From: Candidatus Njordarchaeum guaymasense
Lineage (GTDB): Archaea; Asgardarchaeota; Njordarchaeia; Njordarchaeales; Njordarchaeaceae
DNA length: 64,000 bases
Assembly: GCA_030587605.1 (NCBI GenBank)
Contig: JAUQYT010000196.1
Location: 62,001-126,000 of the forward strand
Direction: 5' to 3'
Position numbers and translations under genes: made by a program. This document shows, in pieces, positions 59,716-64,000 of the stretch. Every line of letters begins with the position of its first letter. The first letter of the stretch is position 1. The notes below the pieces were generated by a model, which searched no databases, was not told the DNA's origin, and saw only the letters and a list, made by a program, of their open reading frames with translations.

Positions 59716-59843
59716 GGTAAACCCACCACTCGGCAAGCACAAGAACTCATGCGAGTATAGAGAATGAACCTCAAATCGGGCTCTCACTTCTCTCTAGCCA
59801 TGCCACCCAAATATGCTGGTAGCGCCCCATTTCTCTGATACCA

Positions 59844-59863
59844 TTAGAATGATTCCATTCTAA
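59844..59863. promoter_or_regulatory. Perfect inverted repeat upstream of smc
   Basis: TTAGAATG-ATTC-CATTCTAA has perfect 8-base arms and a 4-base spacer, about 130 bp before the smc start and 140 bp after the flpA stop. It could be an operator for smc-scpAB or a transcript-end hairpin of flpA. Confidence 0.4.
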
Positions 59864-59999
59864 AAACAAATTAGTCTTTTGGTTGAAGATAAGGTAATAC
59901 GTGAATATTCTCAGGATATTGATCACGGTAGCCGCATATTTCTCCCGAGACGAGAGAGAGGTATTCGAATCCTATTGAAGCTGCAATTGTCTTTTTCAC

Positions 60000-60683
60000 T
60001 CAGAAAATGATCATGACGTGAGCTTTGTCGTATGGTTCAAGGTGAACCACTTTCTTGATCTCGAATGACTGTTTCAACGTTTCTGTTTCTCTCTTGTATA
60101 CCTCAGACGGTTCAAGTGTCACGTCTACGCTTCGAGCCTTTATTGCTAGGAATCCATGCCCGCCCTCCTTAAGGAACATTTTTGCGTTCTTGATCATGAT
60201 CTCGCTCTGGTTAGGCTGAGCTACGTCTTGGTATATCGCATCAACTTCGTCGACTAGCATTCGATATTTCTCAGGAAACCTCGCGTCAGCAAGTATAGGG
60301 AGCATGTTCTTTCGATACTCACACACGGCTACGAGTTCTCTCATGACTCTTGGTGAGAACTCAACGCAATAAACGGTACCATCTTTCCCTACAATGTCTG
60401 AGACATGACTGGCCGTTGTTCCAGATGCAGCGCCCAAGTATAGAACTCTGAAACCTTGCTCCAGAGGAATTTCCTCCACGCCTTTTTCTATGGCGGCGGC
60501 TAGCTTGCTGCGGTAGGTATCCCACACCCGATACTCCTTCCCCGAGGCTTGAACAAGCTTCTCACCATAAACCCTTCGACCCGGAGTAAGATTAAGGGTA
60601 GCAAGCCTCTTTTCACTGCCTTCCTCTTCGACGGAAACCCAGAAAATGTTCTTGCAACCTTTGTACTCTCTAACAGCTGCCAT
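60000..60683 (-). CDS. flpA: Fibrillarin-like rRNA/tRNA 2'-O-methyltransferase
   Basis: The catalytic subunit of C/D RNPs. It shows LTPGRRVYGEKLV, YRVWDTYRSKLAAAIEKG, the SAM motif VLYLGAASGTTASHVSDIVG, YCVEFSPRVMRELVAVCEYR, DVAQPNQSEIMIKNA and FLAIKARSVD. 227 aa. It follows nop5 by about 51 bp in the same direction, the classical archaeal pair. Confidence 0.96.
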   Translation of the reverse strand: MAAVREYKGCKNIFWVSVEEEGSEKRLATLNLTPGRRVYGEKLVQASGKEYRVWDTYRSKLAAAIEKGVEEIPLEQGFRVLYLGAASGTTASHVSDIVGKDGTVYCVEFSPRVMRELVAVCEYRKNMLPILADARFPEKYRMLVDEVDAIYQDVAQPNQSEIMIKNAKMFLKEGGHGFLAIKARSVDVTLEPSEVYKRETETLKQSFEIKKVVHLEPYDKAHVMIIF

Positions 60684-60734
60684 TTTGACGGCACGCTCCT
60701 GTTCAGGCTAAGTATTGACCCTAGGAAGAACCTG

Positions 60735-61970
60735 TCACCGCCTCTTCCAGCCTTGCCTCTTGAATTCCCTCTTGGGCCATTCGCGTCTAGGCTTGGTAGG
60801 CTCTTTGCGAACAGTCGGCTTGGGATATTTTCTTTTTATCTCTTCGATCCTCTTCTCAAGGTAGTATTTCAGCTCATCCGCCTGATATTCGCCCGAGTAA
60901 GCGTCAATTTTCGCTGCTATCGCGAGTTTTCCAGCTAGTACTCGGGCAGTTTTTCCTCTCTGCCACCATGAAGCGCGGTGAATGAATGGATGTTGGAAGA
61001 TTATCCCATGTTTAGGTGGCTTGGCCCCTGTCCTGAGGGCACGGAATAGCGCTTTCTCTGCGCCGAGTACCTGAATCGTGCTTGCGGGAAGCCTTGAGAG
61101 CTCCATTAAGCCACCGGCCAGACTCATTAAACGAGCACCAATCATGGGACCAGCAAGACCAGTTACGTTGGGGGCGACTTCCTTCATGACTTCGTTAATG
61201 TATTCCTCGATCTCGTTCCGGATCTTATATGATTCGACTATTATGGATGCAAAATCTCTGATACGGGAGAGATCATACTCTGCTATTCTAGCACCCATAG
61301 ATTTCTTGGCTTGTCGTTCAATTTCCGTGCTTAAAGCATCCGAAAACTTGCCTACGCTATGAAGACCGTCTTTGGTGAATTCCCCTCTGTCCCCGATTCT
61401 GCTGACCAGCGTAGCGAAGGTTTCGTGGTTCTCCACAAGCTTGTCTAGCTCGGGGAAGTAGAGTCCGTACCACTCTCTGATCCTAGAGGCGAACAAGTTG
61501 AGCGTTTTATCAATGTCGTCTATTGCCTCGATGCCTTGGACAATTAACTTATCTCTTCTCTCAGCTGCTCCCCGTATCCTCTGTCTGGTTAATAATAGAT
61601 TAACATCGTATAGTAACGAGTATAACTCTTGAGAGTTGCTTACAAAGCCCACTTCCTCAGAGAGACTAGCCATCTTTGATCGAACTAACCTTCCCGCAGC
61701 GCTAGGTGTCTCCACGCGAACACGAACACCATACCTCTTGGTTATACTGTTAGCAAGCTGCTCGTCTTCCGAAACAAACTCATCAAAACCCTTCTCCATG
61801 AGTCTCTTGACAACATCGTCGACATCATCCGTTATCTCGCCCTGCTGAAGTCTAGAGATGCTCTTACCTATTACCTCAGGATCCCGCTGGGAAATATCCT
61901 TCAGAATTAGTTTAAGCGAATCATCGAACCCAAACACACCAATCAGGGATTCAACAATGTACGCCTGCAA
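60735..61970 (-). CDS. nop5: C/D RNP protein Nop5/Nop56
   Basis: The scaffold of the C/D RNP. NOP domain hallmarks are VAPNVTGLAGPMIGARLMSLAGGLMELSRLPASTIQVLGAEKALFRAL and KHGIIFQHPFIHRASWWQRGKTARVLAGKLAIAAKIDAYSG. The N terminus has LYDVNLLLTRQRIRG and helical bundles. The C-terminal tail is basic (KREFKRQGWKRR). 411 aa, TTG start at 61970. Confidence 0.95.
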   Translation of the reverse strand: MQAYIVESLIGVFGFDDSLKLILKDISQRDPEVIGKSISRLQQGEITDDVDDVVKRLMEKGFDEFVSEDEQLANSITKRYGVRVRVETPSAAGRLVRSKMASLSEEVGFVSNSQELYSLLYDVNLLLTRQRIRGAAERRDKLIVQGIEAIDDIDKTLNLFASRIREWYGLYFPELDKLVENHETFATLVSRIGDRGEFTKDGLHSVGKFSDALSTEIERQAKKSMGARIAEYDLSRIRDFASIIVESYKIRNEIEEYINEVMKEVAPNVTGLAGPMIGARLMSLAGGLMELSRLPASTIQVLGAEKALFRALRTGAKPPKHGIIFQHPFIHRASWWQRGKTARVLAGKLAIAAKIDAYSGEYQADELKYYLEKRIEEIKRKYPKPTVRKEPTKPRREWPKREFKRQGWKRR

Positions 61971-62128
61971 CCTCGCTCACCCTCAAGCAGAACCAACGGG
62001 AAAACTACGGTGGGCCAATAGGACCCATAAAGGTTTAACTATACTTCCATTATCTTGATCACTTAGAATGGCTTATTATATTATTGTTTCAGTTAAGGAT
62101 GGTTCTCGTCTTAGAGTGAAGGAAAGTG

Positions 62129-63052
62129 ATGAACTTGCCTAGGGGAGACGGTATTGAACTTTCGAGCGAACTGGCTGGGCTTAAAATGCGTAACCCAACA
62201 ATGCTTGCATCTGGGATACTCGGTATGAGTAGGTTCACTCTGGAGCAAGTTGCATCTGCAGGCGCTGGAGCGGTTGTTACCAAGTCCATTTGTTCGAAGT
62301 CTGAGAAAGGATACTCTAACCCAACGATAGTTGAGGTTGACTGTGGATACCTGAATGCCATGGGATTGCCTAACCCTGGAGTCGAAGTTTATACAAGTGA
62401 AATAATAGAATTGAGGAAAAGCGTTGAAATTCCCATTGTTGCGAGTGTTTACGGGGGAGACACCGAGGAATTTGCCTATGTTGCTTCAAAGTTGGAAAAA
62501 GCGGGAGCTAGGGCTATAGAAGCAAACGTTTCTTGCCCACACGCAAAAGTCGGCTCAATGGGGCAGGACCCTGATTGCGTGAGAGATGTAGCCCGAGCCA
62601 TTAAGGAAGCTATCAGAGTTCCTCTGTTTGTCAAGTTGAACCCTAATGTCACTAGTATCGTTAAGATCGCCAAAGCCGCCGTAGAGGGAGGATGTGATGG
62701 GATCACCGCGATAAATACAGTGAGGGGGATGGCAATTGACATAGACGCCTGCTTACCGATCCTTGGTAACCGCTACGGAGGACTATCTGGACCAGCCATA
62801 AAACCCATCGCAGTGAGATGCATCTATGAGTTATATGAGAATGTGAAGGTTCCCTTAATTGGCGTTGGCGGAGTTGATAGCTGGGAGGACGCTGTTGAAT
62901 TCTTCCTCGCTGGAGCGTCGTCAATCCAAGTTGGAACAGCGTTGGCAAAGGGATTATCAGTTTTCAACGAGATCATGGCGGGGCTACGCGGATATATGAG
63001 AAGAAAAGGATTCAGAAATCTAAGAGAAATAATAGGTCGCGCACACAGGTAA
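62129..63052 (+). CDS. pyrD: Dihydroorotate dehydrogenase (class 1B, catalytic subunit)
   Basis: Oxidises dihydroorotate to orotate on FMN. It shows MRNPTMLASGILGM, VTKSICSKSEKGYSNPTIVEV, the active-site Cys in ANVSCPHAKVGSMGQ, FVKLNPNVT, ITAINTVRGMAIDID, YGGLSGPAIKPIAVR and the phosphate-binding GVGGVDSWEDAVEFFLAGASSIQVGTAL. The class 1B partner PyrK follows. The ATG at 62129 follows GAAGGAAAGTG. Confidence 0.96.
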   Translation: MNLPRGDGIELSSELAGLKMRNPTMLASGILGMSRFTLEQVASAGAGAVVTKSICSKSEKGYSNPTIVEVDCGYLNAMGLPNPGVEVYTSEIIELRKSVEIPIVASVYGGDTEEFAYVASKLEKAGARAIEANVSCPHAKVGSMGQDPDCVRDVARAIKEAIRVPLFVKLNPNVTSIVKIAKAAVEGGCDGITAINTVRGMAIDIDACLPILGNRYGGLSGPAIKPIAVRCIYELYENVKVPLIGVGGVDSWEDAVEFFLAGASSIQVGTALAKGLSVFNEIMAGLRGYMRRKGFRNLREIIGRAHR

Positions 63053-63073
63053 TCGCTGGAGGAAGGCAGAGCA

Positions 63074-63877
63074 TTGACATCGACTGTCACCCTCAAGAAT
63101 CGCCCGACAATATGTAGAATAAAGTCGACTCAAGAAGAAGCAAAGGACGTCAAGACAATCAGAATTGAGGGCCCACCCCATATATGTAGGAATGTGCAGC
63201 CAGGACAGTTCCTGATGGTCTGGATACCAGGTATCGACGAAGTTCCTATGAGTATCTCGAATATTGAAGGAGAGGACGAGGTATGGATTACCGTTAAGAA
63301 TGTGGGAGAAGCAACTTCAGCCATTCACAAGACTACCAAGGGCGGAGTACTTGGGTTGAGGGGACCATATGGAACTAGTTTCTCAGTTCAAGGGAGCAAT
63401 GTTCTTGTTGTAGCAGGAGGGATCGGGGCTGCACCGCTCTTGTTCCTAACCGAGAAGCTGGTAGATAGAAACGGAAGGATTACAGCTGTTCTCGGTGCAC
63501 GATCCGCTGAGAAACTGGCACTACATAAGTACTTTGAGAAATTGCTTAGAAGAAGCAAAAACTCCAAGGCGATAGTGGCAACCGATGACGGCTCATCTGG
63601 CATAAAGGGTTGTGCCAGCGACATCGCAAGAGACCTAATAAAGAAGGGAAAATTTGACAGGATATACACTTGCGGTCCAGAGCCAATGATACAGAAGATT
63701 GTCACTTATGTAGCTAGCAAAGGTGTTGAGGTTGAAGCATCCTTAGAGAGGTATATGCGGTGTGGTATTGGGTTATGCGGTAGCTGCTATATAGGGAAGT
63801 GTCTTGTCTGCAAAGATGGGCCTGTTTTCGCTGGTGAAAAGCTCAGGCAGATAGCTAAATTCCTCAAGACGGACTAG
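63074..63877 (+). CDS. pyrK: Dihydroorotate dehydrogenase electron-transfer subunit
   Basis: Carries FAD and a [2Fe-2S] cluster that pass electrons from PyrD to NAD. FAD/NAD regions: FLMVWIPGIDEVPMSIS, GLRGPYGTSF, VVAGGIGAAPLLFL and TCGPEPMIQKIV. The cluster motif is CGIGLCGSCYIGKCLVCKDGPVF (four Cys) near the C terminus. The TTG start follows GGAGGAAGG by about 9 bases, 21 bp after pyrD. 267 aa. Confidence 0.95.
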   Translation: MTSTVTLKNRPTICRIKSTQEEAKDVKTIRIEGPPHICRNVQPGQFLMVWIPGIDEVPMSISNIEGEDEVWITVKNVGEATSAIHKTTKGGVLGLRGPYGTSFSVQGSNVLVVAGGIGAAPLLFLTEKLVDRNGRITAVLGARSAEKLALHKYFEKLLRRSKNSKAIVATDDGSSGIKGCASDIARDLIKKGKFDRIYTCGPEPMIQKIVTYVASKGVEVEASLERYMRCGIGLCGSCYIGKCLVCKDGPVFAGEKLRQIAKFLKTD

Positions 63878-63901
63878 AAACGTTAGGGAGGGAGTTCAGC
63901 T

Positions 63902-64000
63902 TTGAGTCCAGTTCACATGGTTGATGTCGGTCAAAAAGATGATCTTGTTCGGGTGGCAAGAGCTACTGGGAGGATAACTCTTAAACCTGAGACTATTCAG
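63902..64000 (+). CDS. moaC: Cyclic pyranopterin monophosphate synthase (partial, runs off right edge)
   Basis: The first 33 residues, MSPVHMVDVGQKDDLVRVAR then ATGRITLKPETIQ, match the MoaC N terminus (MVDVG... A.GRI.L.PETI). MoaC acts in molybdenum/tungsten cofactor synthesis. The TTG start follows GGGAGGGAG. The rest is outside the window. Confidence 0.85.
   Translation, partial: MSPVHMVDVGQKDDLVRVARATGRITLKPETIQ

Noticed and set aside
1..64000. CRISPR arrays, insertion sequences, integrase/attachment sites
   Set aside because: No regularly spaced repeats, transposase or integrase coding sequence was seen; the tRNA ends are not duplicated.

Overview
This 64-kb window is archaeal chromosome, most likely from the TACK superphylum; Bathyarchaeia or a deep Nitrososphaeria (Thaumarchaeota) lineage fits best, but that placement is inference. 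The evidence is a complete archaeal information-processing set: TFB, an Fe-S TFE-beta, MCM beside a B-A type GINS subunit, Hel308, DnaG with LSm and Toprim neighbours, NucS, RPA, SMC-ScpA-ScpB, fibrillarin/Nop5/Gar1, S8e and SRP19. TATA boxes sit about 25-40 bases before gene or tRNA starts. Three tRNA genes carry introns. TTG start codons preceded by GGAGG/GGTGA ribosome sites are very common. Coding density is high. I see no insertion sequence, CRISPR array, rRNA or prophage.

Layout. 1-2.4 kb (minus): a multi-OB-fold RPA running off the left edge, two small genes and a SWIM zinc-finger protein. 2.5-2.9 kb: tRNA-Pro(TGG) with three introns and tRNA-Thr(TGT) with a 16-base intron. 2.9-9.2 kb (minus): phosphoglycerate kinase, a Mut7-C RNase-fold protein, dihydroorotase, a four-CBS protein and the Rqc2/NEMF homologue. 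9.2-11.6 kb: an EMC6-like membrane protein, an Lrp regulator with a perfect operator-like dyad, a KaiC-like ATPase and an SFM1-type SPOUT methyltransferase. 11.7-16.8 kb (plus): a C4-dicarboxylate operon of two-subunit class I fumarase, fumarate reductase/succinate dehydrogenase flavoprotein, and a large Fe-S/CCG-domain partner. 17-22 kb: a VirB4-N-terminus-like membrane protein, NucS, a methyltransferase, LSm, Toprim protein and DnaG. 22-31.7 kb: small conserved proteins, a radical SAM protein, and tRNA/RNA maturation enzymes (TrmG10, RNase Z, ThpR, CCA-adding enzyme).

31.9-36 kb: tRNA-Pro(GGG) with a D-loop intron, nicotinate phosphoribosyltransferase, a histone-deacetylase-fold protein and adenylosuccinate lyase. 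36-41 kb (minus): gins23-mcm-hel308. 41.3-45.2 kb (plus): an ECF transporter S component, GPN GTPase, acyl-CoA synthetase beta subunit, PRC-barrel protein and a coiled-coil protein. 45.2-48.7 kb (minus): a NYN-domain protein, cis-prenyltransferase, and a cluster of three Roadblock/LC7 proteins with a Ras/MglA-like GTPase. 48.9-54.8 kb: UPF0216, a COG1395 regulator, Trm1, TFE-beta, Gar1, TFB, S8e and SRP19. 54.8-62 kb (minus): scpB, scpA, smc, flpA and nop5. 62.1-64 kb (plus): pyrD, pyrK and the start of moaC.

The genes fall into four functional groups: replication, repair and chromosome organisation; tRNA and rRNA processing (the cell needs CCA addition, RNase Z and a splicing endonuclease to mature the tRNAs found here); pyrimidine, purine and NAD synthesis; and C4-dicarboxylate redox chemistry. 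The strongest unusual observations are the intron architecture of the tRNA-Pro genes and the Roadblock-GTPase cluster.
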